Part shown: positions 13,569 to 28,345 of the stretch, in pieces | How the letters are laid out: the number at the start of each line of letters is the position of its first letter | Position numbering within the stretch: the stretch's first letter is position 1 | NCBI GenBank assembly: GCA_002104895.1 | Contig: MCFG01000038.1 | Coordinates: 1 to 64,000, forward strand | Origin: Anaeromyces robustus | Taxonomy: Eukaryota > Neocallimastigomycota > Neocallimastigomycetes > Neocallimastigales > Neocallimastigaceae | Length of the DNA stretch: 64,000 nucleotides | Reading direction: 5' to 3' | Program-made: the position numbers and the translations under genes | The notes under the pieces: model-generated | Database searches by the model: none | Told to the model about the DNA's origin: nothing | What the model saw: only the letters and a program-made list of their open reading frames with translations

Positions 13569-16195
13569 GATTGTATTATTGTTTTTATTATAATAATTTG
13601 AATTGTTAATAATATCTTTGTAATTATAAGGAATAGATAAAAATTGATAATTATGAACATGATTTTCATCATAAAATTGATTTAATCTTAAATAGTATTT
13701 AGCATCTTGGATATATTGTTTATTATTAAGATTTGATGTTTTCCAATATAATATAATTAATGGAATATTTGATGGATTTCGTATTCTATGTAATAAATAT
13801 TCTAATCTTTTTCTTTCATTATCCCAATAAGAAGCAATTTCTTCTGGATTTGAATCTTGAAGATGATAGTATATTGAAAGTTGAAATATTATAGCACTTG
13901 CATAATGTTCATTGTCATTTGATATATCATTAATACTTTCCGTTTCAATATAACTTTCACTTTCCTCATCATTAATATAATTATCATTATAGTTAATTTC
14001 ATTATTCCATTCCATTTGGTTATTCGATTTTGAATATGGTATATTTTGTATTAAAACAGATAATTTTTTTTGATCTTTTAATGAATTTTGACTAAAATGA
14101 ATATGTTCATTAATATCATAATCATCATCATTTTCTTGTGAAATATTTATAATATTATTATTCATAGATCCGATATTAAGTTGTGAATTTAACCAAAGAT
14201 TAATTCCTTTGGAATCATTTGGTAAAGAAGTCATGATTTTTAAATAAATAATGGAATCATCAATATCTTCTAAATATTGTTTTTTGATAAAATTTGTAGC
14301 AATATCATTTATATTTATTTGGTATCTTTTAAAATTATAAAGTTTTTGATCATTTTCTTCTTCATAATCATAATCTACATAATAGAGATTAGCATTTTCA
14401 TCATTATATTTATTATATTTATTATATTTATTAGTATCAACAATATTTTGTTCCTTTTTAAATACAAATTCTTTATTTTTTTTAACATTTTGATGATTTA
14501 AACTTGGTCCTATTTCCATAAATTTAATAGTATTATCAAATTCTAATTTTTTCATTTTTAAATTTTCTTCTTTAATTTTTCTTTCATTGATTCTTAATTT
14601 AACAATATGATTCCATTTGGAAAAAAGATATTTAACTTTTTCATACTTCATTCTTTCATCAAAATATTTTTTTTGTTTTTTAAGTTGTAATTTTTTCAAT
14701 ATTAAGTTTTTATATTTTTGTTCCTCTAATAATTGATCATAAACTGACTTTAATATTGAGTTGAATTCATCATGAACTACCGATTTCATTATATCATTCG
14801 TACATATATCTAATGCATTGTAATAATTATTAAACAATGTATCTTCTTTTATTTTTTCTTTTATTTCTTCTTTAATAATATCTTTTGTTAAATTAGAAAT
14901 TATATCGGAATATATCGATTCTTTTAAATATTCTTCTTGTATTGTTTTATTTATAATTCCTTTAGTACTATTTTCTATGAAATCATTATATAATTGTTTT
15001 GATTGTTCCTCTATAAGCTTTTTATTTTCCATATTTTTAATAATGATTTCGTCTAATTTTGGTTTAGGTCTAATACCTATATTATGTGAATGTAACGATA
15101 GATTTTGCATTAGATTAATTCTTTTTTGTTCATTTTCTATGAATTTTAATTGATTTTCCTTTTTTATTCTTTCTTTCGTTAGAATAGAATCCATAGGATT
15201 AATTTCTTGGGGTATTATATTAAACGTTTTGTTAATATTTATATTTATTTTTTCTTCATTATTATTTTTACTTAATAATTCGTTTTTATTTGAAGACAAA
15301 TCTATTTTAGTTTTATTTATATTTATATTGTCTCCTCCTATTTTAAAAACATTATTATTAATCTTGTTATCGACATTTACTGATGGTTTTGTAAAATCTA
15401 ATGTAATATTTTGCCCTGTATTTTTGGTTATTGATGTACTTTCTTTATTTGGTAAAAAGCTTTTATTAAACAAAGTACTTTTATTATTGTCTGATGATGA
15501 AGGTTTATCATTAAAGTTAAAAGAAAATGATGATGGTTTTTGATTAGTTGTTGATAATTCATCTGATGAAGGTTTAGTAGTAGGTTTTTCATTTAAAAGG
15601 GTAGTGTTTTTAATTGTATTATTTGAAAACGATATTGTTGAAGATTTCGGTAATTCTTGTGAATTTAAATTATTATTTGTTTGTGATGTTTTAAATGAAA
15701 ACGGTACACTTGGTTTAGGTTGTTGATTAGTATTATTCCCAAAACTAAATAATCCTGATGACGTTGTATTTTGATACATTGGTGTCTCTTGATGAATTGA
15801 ATCATTACTATCCATATTAACATCATTCATAGTATTATCATTATTATTAAATGAAAATCCAACTACTGAATTACTATTACTCATACCAGTGAGATTAGTT
15901 GTTCCAGATATATTATTTATATTTGGTTGTGAAAATGTAATCATTGATTGGATCTCATCATCACCATCATTAATTCCTCCATTTATAATTGCTTTATCTG
16001 ATTTATTTATTCTTTTTGATTCTAATCTTTCTGTCCTTTTTTGGCTTAATGAAACTTCTGGCTCTATCATAAATATTAATTAAAGTTTCAAAAAAATTTT
16101 TTATAAATAAATAATATATATATATTATAAATAGATAATTAAATAAATAAACAAACAAACAAATAAACAAACAAACAAATAAATAAATAGATAGA

Positions 16196-16234
<39 letters not shown>

Positions 16235-19106
16235 ATATACTTCTATATATGACAATAATTTTAAAAATATTTAAATATACTTTATATATAAATAAATATA
16301 AAGTAATGTATTACAAATTAGTACTTATAAATTACCTTTTAATCTTTTCTTTTTATCAAATATTATACTATAATTATTATTTTGCTCTTCAATTTCAATA
16401 GAATAACTTCTTACAACATCTATTAAATCTTCAACAGTTTCAAAACCTAATAAATCTTTTAATTTTTCTGCTGGATATGGAGGTAAAACATTATCTTTAA
16501 ATTTTACAGCATAATTCATTGCTGTTAAAGCATTTTTTCTTATTGTATTAAAATGAATTTCCAATAAACAAGCCATCAAATATGGAGTTTCCGGAGAAAA
16601 TATTTTCTTAAATATTCTACTATATAAACTTAATGATCCACCTTCACGATTACTACCTGATTTTATAAGTGATTGAAAATCTAATGCCATTTGAACTAAT
16701 GGATTGAAAAATACTTCCTTTGGATATAATTCAGCTTTTCTTATTATATAATTATCGCTTTAAATTCAAATATTTTATAATAATAAAATAAGAAAAAAAA
16801 TATTAATTTTATTTTATTTTATTTTATTTTATCTTATTTATATATAAATATAAAACTTACTATATATGAAAAATAATATAATAAGCTCTAAATTCTGGCT
16901 CATTAGGATACTGAATATTTTTTTCCCGACCTTCATCATAAAATTCTTGTAAACTTTGAAGTACTTTTAAATATAAAAAAATAAATAAATATGTGAATAT
17001 TTTAAATAGATAATTATATTTAATAAATTGATTAGTATTAGTTTATTCTATATAATATGTTTATAATATTCACCTTTAAATAGTTGTTCTTTCTCTTGTT
17101 GAACACTAAATCCTTTTTTCTCACATAACTGATGAAGACAAAGTATATGATATCTTGCAATTCTTTCATGAATATCAACTGCTGATTTATCTCTAATATT
17201 TTGTAAAGAAAAATCTTGACGAATAGATCTAGTTCTATCTCTGACAAATGCATGTGATGCCTCGATTCCATGTTTCATTATAATTTCATTTACAAGATAA
17301 TTTAAAGTTTTCTATAAATTTAAACAAAGTTAATGATTTTGCCTTTTTTTTTTTTTTTTTTTTTTTAATTTTATATTTTTTATTTTTTATTTTTTATTTT
17401 ATTTGTTTTTTTTTTTTTTTGTAATAATTAATAATAAGAGTTTTAATAATACTTTCAAAATAGGAGGTGGTCTAACATCACATGGTAATGGTTGTTCTTT
17501 ACCTGCATCTGATCTCTGATATCTTTTTACAGCTCTAACATGATCAACACGAGATACATCGTTTGTACTTAATTGCTCATCCTGAATCATTTTTTCATGT
17601 TGTTCAATATATATTATATGTTATATTTATTTAATTTTATATATTATATATAAAATTTATTTTATAAATAAAACATACATTAATTAATAAATTTTATTCA
17701 ATAAATTAGTGATTACGATATTAACTTATAGAACTTTTATATGTTTAAGTATTTTTTTTCTTGATACTAATTATATAGATGAATTATAAAAAGAAGTCAA
17801 ATAATTATTACAATTTCAAATTTATCTAAATTTTTCTGATATTCTCTTTCATATCTTTCAAATTCTGGGCACATATCTTGACATTCTCCTACAAATGGAA
17901 TGGCATCTTCAAGTCTGCGTTGTTTTTCTGGGTCATCAATTAAACCTTTTTTTATATACATTTTTCTTAAATGTTCTCTTTGTTTTTTCATCTTTATATA
18001 TATTATTTTTTTTTTAAGTATTAATAAAATTGATATAATTAATTTTATATTGTAATCATTAGATTCTTTCTCTTATATTATCAAATGATTCTTTAAAAAT
18101 ATTAAGTTATTATTAATGAAACAATGTAAAAAAAATTACTTCAAAATATTTATCTCCAAATGGATTTAAATTAAAACGTTGCTCTCTAGTTTCCTTATCG
18201 ACAATACTTTTTATATTAATATTTAATAAAATACATTTGTTAATTTTATTTGAAATTTTATTTTTATATATATCTTTATAATTATGATATTATATGTATA
18301 TAATTTTAAATATATTACTTATTTTGATTAAAATTGACAATATTTGAATTATTTTCATTATCAACCATAATATTCTTATCTGATTGTGAATTTTTAAAAC
18401 TAAACTCTATATTTTCAATATCATTTTGTTGATTATTCATTTCATTTTTTTCTTTGAGATTATATTATTTTAAAGTTTTAAAATTTATAATATACATAAC
18501 AAATATTGAGTGTCAATAATGCTTTTAAAATAATTAAAATTTAATAATAATTATATTATTTTTACTTTTATTTATTAGTGTTTTATTTGGAAAATATTTT
18601 CGAATTCCTTTCCCTTTAACAGATGGTGAATTATCTGAATTTTTTTCTGTTGGATTAAAATGTGTATTACCAAAAGGTTTCTTTCTAAATGTAACTTTTT
18701 TTTTAGGACCTCCTCGTGAATACTGTGAAGATGGTCCATTACCTTTAATAATAAAACATAGAAATTTGTAATGATTGCAATAATATTTTAATGTTTAATA
18801 TTTAATATATACATAACAATATTGATATTGTTATATTAGAATCAAAATTTTAAATATAAATTCAATTTTAAATATTTGTATTTCTTTCCATTATTATAAT
18901 TACCTGTTCTTTTCTGTTTATGAAATATAAATAAATATAAACATATATAAATATATATAATAATATTATTGAATATTAAATATATAATTATATTATTAAA
19001 AAAAATTATTTTATTTAATATTATATCTATATACTTGATTTTGAGTTCCATAATCATTTTTAAAGGCGCTTACTAATCGCCCCCGTTGCGGTTGTGATTG
19101 TTGCAT
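12193..19106 (-). CDS. SAC3: SAC3/GANP family mRNA-export scaffold (TREX-2)
   Basis: Twelve-exon model, complement(join(12193..12364,12532..16063,16336..16757,16861..16963,17074..17311,17453..17581,17812..17991,18140..18206,18319..18451,18566..18742,18904..18913,19035..19106)), 1744 aa, every phase matching. The SAC3/GANP core is at about residues 155-500: GECQDMCPEFERYERE, then AGKEQPLPCDVRPPP, RTRSIRQDFSLQN and KFKDNVLPPYPAEKL, all family hallmarks. A Ser/Asn-rich stretch with many FSF/FSFG-type motifs (GLFSFG, VPFSFK, FSFNFN) follows the core. A Lys/Glu-rich helical region near residue 925 (CTNDIMKSVVHDEF) is placed like the Sus1/centrin-binding CID helix. TREX-2 docks export-competent genes and mRNPs at nuclear pores. 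In human GANP the FG-like motifs precede the SAC3 domain; here they follow it. The 10-nt exon 18904..18913 restores the frame between exons 1 and 3. It is the least certain exon. Confidence 0.87.
18904..18913 (-). other. SAC3: Predicted 10-nt micro-exon of SAC3
   Basis: On the minus strand the ten bases AAAAGAACAG are flanked by CATAAACAG and GTAATTAT. Including them joins exon 1 to exon 3 in frame as NQ-KRTG-NGPSS. Skipping them puts the downstream exon in a frame with a stop before the next donor. Inferred from splice signals and frame only. Confidence 0.55.
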
Positions 19107-19909
19107 TTTATATTAATTTACTTTTTAATTTTGTATAAACGATATTTATATGATGTACTTTATATGTGGGACTTAATGAAGAATTTATAGAATTTCATTA
19201 TTTTATTTCATATATTATTTATGATTTACATATTACATGTTTAGAAAAAAAAATAATATTTAATAATAGATATAATAACATTATATAAATTGAAAATAAA
19301 ATATTAATATATAATACATTAAATTATAAAAAATATAATTATATTTTTGTATAAATTGTAATTAATATACAAAATAATATTAATAATGTAATTGTAAAAT
19401 CTTTATTAATACCTCAAATAGATATTTAAATGATTTATCCACTAATTGTAATTATCGTTTTTTATTTGTTTTAAATGATACATATGAAATAAATATTAAA
19501 ATATATATAATATAATATAAAGGAAAAAAAAATAATGAAGTAATAATAATAAATAATATTATGTTTTAATAAAGATGTGCTATTAATAATGAACAAAATA
19601 AAGTAACAAATAAATAATAAATATTTTGAATTATTTAATAACAATTAAAAGAAAAAAATTTTTGTTGAATGGTTAATTAAATATAAATTTTAAAATTTAT
19701 ATTATTTTATATATATTTATATATATATGCATATATATATATATATAAATATTTTTTTTGAAATATGAAATATTTAATATAACAAATTCAAAAAATTATT
19801 TCAAATTATTGATTGGGTATAGCTAGAAAAAAATAAAAAAACATAAAAAATAAAAAATATTTTTTTTTTAAAGATTTGAAATGAAAATATAGAATAAAAA
19901 TTATTCAAA
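19107..19909. promoter_or_regulatory. Divergent promoter region, SAC3 / RPC25
   Basis: About 800 bp separate the divergent start codons of SAC3 (-) and RPC25 (+), so both promoters must lie here or overlap. The sequence is AT-rich with TA tracts around 19700-19750 and shows no clear conserved element. Confidence 0.5.
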
Positions 19910-21329
19910 ATGTTTATGGTAACAACTATAAAAGATACAGTAAAAATATTACCAAGATATTTTTATAAAAATAGAAATGAAGCTATTATTGATGAAATAA
20001 ATCATAAATATTCAAATAAGGTATATTAACAGATTTAAAACAATATATTTTAAAAATTGAATTTCCAAATTTCAAATATAAAATTAATTAATAGTATTTT
20101 TAATAATTAGTATTATTAACAGTGATTATATAAAATGAATATAAAAAAAAAAAAATAAATAAATAATTAAATAAAATAACAATAATAATAATGAAAATTA
20201 TTTTAAAAATACTTTTTTACATAATCTTTGTTTTTTTTTTAATTTGTTTAAGGTACTTCATAATGTTGGATTATGTATTGAATTATTAGATTTAATAGAA
20301 GTATCAGATGGTATTGTATTACCTTGTAAAGATGGAAGTTATACTGTAAAAGGTATTATATATAAGTATAATATATGATAATAAAATAATATATATATAC
20401 ATATCCAATAATACTCATTTTCAATTAATTTTTTTTTTTATAATAATGAATCTCCATATACAATTATTAAATTATATTATTTTAAATAGTTACTTTTAAG
20501 ATGATTGTATTTAGACCATTTATTGGTGAAACATTAATAGGAAAAGTCAGTAATTCTTCTGAAAAAGGAATAAAGGGTATTTTAAATTGGAATTATTAAA
20601 ATATACTACAATAATATCAATAAGAACAATAATAACAATAAAATATTAATATTTAATTAACCGAAATTTCTTATAATTAATATATTAATAATCAGTATCA
20701 ATGGGTTTCTTTGATGATATAACTATACCAGCTTCACAATTAACACCTGATACAACCTTGTAAATATATAAATAATAATTATAGGAATTATTTTTTTTTC
20801 TTTGAATATTATTTTAATGGATTAAAATGACGAATTTTTAATTCTTAAATATATAGTATAGTGATATATATTAAACATTAATAAATAAATAATAACAACA
20901 TAACCATTTCTTTAATCAAATAAATTTAATTATTTAGTGATAAAACTCAAAATGTATGGATTTGGAATTTCAATGAAACAGATAAATTATATATCGATAA
21001 AAATGAGGAAATAAGATTCCAAGTATTAACAGAATTATTTGTAGATACTGGACCAATGTCAAAAAAGAAACCATTTGGACAGGATCCTCAAGAATCCACA
21101 AAGCAATTAAATGAATCAGCAGAGTCAGAATTAGTAGTTCCATATTCAATTATTGTAAATATATAATTAATTAAAATTTTGTATTTTTTTTTTTTAAAAA
21201 AAATAAAATATTTAATATTTTTATATATAATTATAATGTATTTTTATTTATTCATTTATGTATTTATGTATTTATTTAAAGGGAACTATAACACAACAAG
21301 GACTTGGCCTTACATCTTGGTGGGAATAG
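19910..21329 (+). CDS. RPC25: RNA polymerase III subunit RPC25/RPC8 (POLR3H, Rpb7-like)
   Basis: Six-exon model, join(19910..20020,20253..20352,20490..20576,20696..20759,20938..21154,21282..21329), 208 aa, phases consistent (human POLR3H is 204 aa). The N-terminal tip domain reads MFMVTTIKDTVKILPRYF, then KVLHNVGLCIELLDLIE. The joint VTFKMIVFRPFIGETLIGKV and the S1-like OB domain with VSMGFFDDITIPASQL are diagnostic of the Pol III member rather than Rpb7 or RpoE. The last exon encodes GTITQQGLGLTSWWE, matching the conserved C-terminal GLGLLSWW. With RPC17 it forms the stalk of Pol III and contacts nascent RNA and initiation factors. The protein is nuclear. A second in-frame Met at residue 3 makes the exact start slightly open. 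Confidence 0.95.
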
Positions 21330-21828
21330 AATATTAAAATATATAAATTTATATCAAAAATTATATATCATATATCACATAGAAGTCAATAGAAACACAT
21401 ATTTTATTAATTATAATAGCAATTTTATACAATTGATATATATGTATATTTAAATTAATTTATAATTTATTTAATAAATTCAAAAATAATATAATAAATA
21501 AACGACATATCTATAAATCTTTTAAAATAAAATATAAAATATATATATAAATTAAAATTATTTTATTTTAAAAATATTACTTTACAAAATCTCTAATTAT
21601 AAATTTTTATAATTATATAATAATTTTTATTATTAAGAAACAATATAATAAATGAATAATTATATATATATATATTATTTTACTATTTTAATAATATATA
21701 TCTATTATTTATATTTATAGATATGTATATATATATTAAGTATTTTTAAATATTTGAAAAAATAAAAGGAATATTTTACGATTATATATATATATAATAA
21801 TAATAATAATAATATATATATATATATA

Positions 21829-21911
<83 letters not shown>

Positions 21912-22030
21912 TTTAATATTATATTTATAAAGTATATAATATAAATATGAAAACATAATATTGGGTATATAAATATATTCTTTAATAATAATAATTAAAT
22001 AAATTAATAGTTAATCACAATCTTAAACTA
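21330..22030. other. Intergenic region between convergent genes RPC25 and PSO2
   Basis: Downstream flanks of both genes. Holds TA tracts and a TTA trinucleotide array (about 21829-21903); no coding signal. Confidence 0.6.
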
Positions 22031-25300
<3,270 letters not shown>

Positions 25301-25903
25301 TGAAATATTTAATTATTTTTTCTTCAATTTTAGAAATAAAATCATTTAATAAAATAAAAAGAAAAAGAAATATAATACATAAAATAAAGTAAAAAAAATA
25401 GCAAAGTAAAATATTATATTAAAATAGTGAAAATAATTAATTATTACAAAAATTTTTTTTAATTTACCATATAAATAAATTGTACTACCATACATTTTTT
25501 AAGTAATAATCATTAAATGAAAATATTATATAGGACAATATTTTTTTTTTTATTTTTTTTTGTATTTTTATTATATTACATAAATATATTGTATTTATAT
25601 TAATAATTTATATAAAAAAGCATCCACATTTCTTATATATATTTTATTTTTAATAATAATTTAATTACTACTATTACATTAATTATTAATAAAAATTGTT
25701 TTTAACAAAAATTGTTTTTAATAAGTTTAAAGATTAATATTAATATATATTAAAATTACTTCTTATATTTAAAATACACAAAGAAAAGACAATAATTAAA
25801 AAGAAAAAAAATGTATTATAGTATTTGGTATATTTTTATATTAATTAATCAATAAATTGCTGGTATATAATATAAAAAATCAATTAAACATTAATAAAAG
25901 AAT
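25301..25903. other. Intergenic region, PSO2 promoter side
   Basis: Lies between the start of PSO2 and the stop codon of the NIP30 family gene, both on the minus strand. Should hold the PSO2 promoter and the NIP30 3' flank. No distinct element or coding signal is seen. Confidence 0.5.
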
Positions 25904-26746
25904 TTAATCAGAATTGGCATCTGATTGAGAATCTGAATCAGTATCTGAATAATTTGCTAATAACGATAAAGCTGATGCTTGAGTATTATTATTATTTTTA
26001 CTTTTTTCAGGTTTTAGTGAAGATTGTTTAACTTTTTTTATATCCGTTTTTTCTTTAATTGTTTCTTTCTCTTCCTGAGAATCTCTACCTCTTTTCTTTT
26101 TAACAATAATATTTTGTAATAAATTCTTTTGAAAAGATTGAACCTTTGGGGTTACTTTTTTTTCTTTTTCTTTTTCTTTAATTTCCTTAGTAGAAGTTTC
26201 TTTAAGTAAGGAATCTAAATATGGTGTCTTTAATATGCTTGACTCAACATCTCTTCTAAATTTTTCAACTTCCTTTTCTTCTTCCTCTTTTAATTGTTTA
26301 TATTTTAAATTTTCTTCTTCTTTTACATTATTTAAAAAATCATATTCATCGTTATTCATTTGATATATAAAATTACTTAATTTATTCTTTTCCAGTAATT
26401 CATCTTCAGCTTTTCTTTTATTTTCTGCTAGTCTTTGATATAGTGGCCTTGGATCTTTTTTTAATAATTAAATTTATATAAAAATTTTAAAATATGATAT
26501 TAAAATTATATATCCACATTAAACTTTCTAAGTAATTCGCTTATTATATATATTTTAAAAAAATATTTACCATACGGTACTGAAGATTCTGGTTTTTTAA
26601 CTTCACCAAAATTTGGCTTACTCTCATCTAAAATTTCTCTTGATACAAATCTTTATATATAATAATAAACAATAAATATAATTATAGCAAATTATATATT
26701 CTTTTTTTAACAAAATATACATAAATACAAGTGTTTACCTATCCAT
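25904..26746 (-). CDS. PSME3IP1: PSME3IP1/NIP30 (FAM192A) family protein
   Basis: Three-exon model, complement(join(25904..26454,26571..26650,26739..26746)), 212 aa, phases consistent; exon 1 codes only eight bases. The spliced N-terminus reads MDRFVSREILDESKP, then VPYDPRPLYQRLAENK and NNDEYDFLNNVKEEE. These match the NIP30 N-terminal domain (FVSE start, YDPR-LYERL, DE--FL-EV). A long charged helix, Lys-rich sequence (VKKKRGRD) and an acidic Ser/Asp tail (YSDTDSDSQSDANSD) follow. In animals this protein binds the proteasome activator PA28-gamma through a phosphorylated acidic C-terminus and is nuclear; the tail here keeps that character. No PA28-gamma gene is visible in the window, so the partner is inferred. 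Confidence 0.85.
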
Positions 26747-26994
26747 GTGCTAATCCTATTATTTTTAAAAAAAAAAAAAATTGCAAAATGAAATCTATTC
26801 CAAAAATATATATATATAAAAATATTATATATATATTTAAAATTATATAAAAAAAATTATTTTTTAATTAATAATAACATATAAAGTTTTTGATTTTTCT
26901 CTTAGTATAAAAAAAAAAAAAAACAATTATATAAAAAAAAATAATTCAAAATTTTTAAATTCAATTTATTAATAACTATATTTATAGTATTTAA

Positions 26995-27166
26995 CCGTAT
27001 TGACGAGCTGCTTCACCCATATTATTAATAGTAAAGCAGTAGATATGTACGGTATAATCAATCTCCAATACAACCAGCAAAGTTAAGTTTCATAAATTTA
27101 ATAAAAAAATCTCAATTAACCTGCCAAAGTTGAATTGTTATCAAGAATAGAGATTCTTAATCACAT
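26995..27166 (+). ncRNA. Candidate box H/ACA-like small RNA
   Basis: Two hairpins with internal loops can be drawn by eye. Hairpin 1 (26995-27052) pairs CCGTA with TACGG and CTGCTT with AAGCAG around an internal loop. Hairpin 2 (27108-27155) pairs AATCTC with GAGATT and CAATT with AATTG. Between them ATACAA (27068-27073) fits the H-box consensus ANANNA, and ACA lies at 27163-27165. This is the hairpin-hinge-hairpin-tail plan of H/ACA snoRNAs. The long hinge (about 55 nt) is atypical, and no target was tested. Confidence 0.35.
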
Positions 27167-27384
27167 ATATAATTTTCATTTTTATACTGAATTAATTTTT
27201 ATTTAATCCAATCATATTCTTAAAATATTTTATTTTTTAATTTAATTGGATAAATTGATAAAAACAATATAAAATATTCAATGAAATATCATTAAATTTT
27301 ATTCAATAAAGTTAATAAAAAATCTTTTTTTTAAACATCATATAAAAATAGTTTAATAATACGTACCATTATTAATTCTTTAGA

Positions 27385-27560
27385 AGTTTTTCGAATCATA
27401 AAGATTTGATACGAAATCTCTTCTATCCCATAAATGTACAACTATGAACATTAGAGGAGAGATTTGATGATAGTGTTCTTCCATGGTACATGAGATTAAA
27501 GAGCTGTTTTCTGAATGATGTTGGTTCTGATTGATTAAATTCGATCTAGAGATATCACAT
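27385..27560 (+). ncRNA. Candidate structured RNA with box C/D-like motifs
   Basis: A G/C-containing block in otherwise very AT-rich DNA. AAATCTCTTCTA pairs with TAGAGGAGAGATTT to form a stem around 27414-27465. TGATGA at 27465 follows directly, then CTGA (27511), ATGATGT (27515) and CTGA (27527), in the order expected for C, D', C' and D boxes. No terminal stem is convincing and the C'-D spacing is short, so the class is uncertain. No open frame explains the composition. Confidence 0.3.
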
Positions 27561-27783
27561 TGTATTAAAGATAGCTTAAATTTTTATTATTATTTAATAT
27601 ATTCCTTTTTTATTAAACATATTTAATTTAAAAATTGCTCTGTTATTGTTTCAATTTTTATATGAATGAAATAATATATAATAAAATTAATTTTCTACAA
27701 TTTAAATAACTTTATCCACATTGACTTTAATATTCTTTTTTTATTTATATTTTATTACTTAATTTAAATAATATTTTTGTCCC

Positions 27784-27802
27784 TAATATTCATTTATTAA
27801 AT

Positions 27803-27835
<33 letters not shown>

Positions 27836-28010
27836 CTATAATGAATAATACTACTAATAATTATTTATATTATTGTCAATTAATAACTTTGTCTTTATTA
27901 TATTCAATTTTTCTTATTACTTTATTAATATTCATTTATTAAAAAATAAAAAAAAAAAAAAATTTAATAAATGAATATTAACTATAATGAATAATACTAC
28001 TAATAATAAT
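27784..28010. repeat. Composite of inverted and direct repeats, possibly a small element
   Basis: Perfect 19-bp arms TTAATATTCATTTATTAAA (27925-27943) and its reverse complement (27963-27981) flank a short A-rich spacer. A further copy of AATATTCATTTATTAAATG starts at 27784. The phrase AACTATAATGAATAATACTA occurs at about 27834 and again at 27980. Together they look like nested or tandem copies of a short palindromic element. Confidence 0.6.
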
Positions 28011-28160
28011 TTATTATTAAAAATATATTTTTTAAGAACATTATATTTTATTTAAATAATTATATATTGGAATATACATTATTCAATTGTAAAAAAAAAA
28101 AGATTTAATTTTCTATAGGTAAAATTTAAAATCTTTAAAGAATCAGTAAAGAATTATATT

Positions 28161-28244
28161 ATTATTGGTTAAATATTAACTAATAATATTATTATTGGTT
28201 AAATATTAACTAATAATATTATTATTGGTTAAATATTAACTAAT
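28161..28244. repeat. Tandem 30-bp repeat, 2.8 copies, upstream of MET17
   Basis: The 30-bp unit starts with ATTATTGGTTAAATATTAAC and repeats exactly at 28161, 28191 and 28221, ending about 100 bp before the start codon at 28346. Each unit contains the palindrome TAATAATATTATTA and the near-palindrome GTTAAATATTAAC. Its position and symmetry suggest binding sites for a dimeric regulator, but this is inference. Confidence 0.8.
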
Positions 28245-28345
28245 TGATAGTACATCAGTATAAATATGAATTTTTCTTAATTTTTTGGAAAAACGCATAC
28301 TTTTTTTTAAAATTAAAAAAAAGCAAAAGGTTTAATATAGTTAAC

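Larger units (their letters stand above)
26747..28345. other. Divergent intergenic region with ncRNA candidates and repeats
   Basis: A 1.6-kb region between the NIP30 (-) and MET17 (+) starts. Two blocks (26990-27170 and 27380-27560) are clearly less repetitive and richer in G+C than their surroundings and can be folded. A 30-bp tandem repeat lies at 28161-28244. A long inverted repeat and a direct-repeat pair lie at 27780-28010. Each is described separately. Confidence 0.7.

Noticed and set aside
28244-28345. N-terminal extension of the sulfhydrylase from an upstream in-frame ATG
   Set aside because: The extra 34 residues are Phe/Lys-rich, encoded by leader-type AT-rich DNA and overlap the promoter repeat. 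Family members start at the equivalent of 28346.
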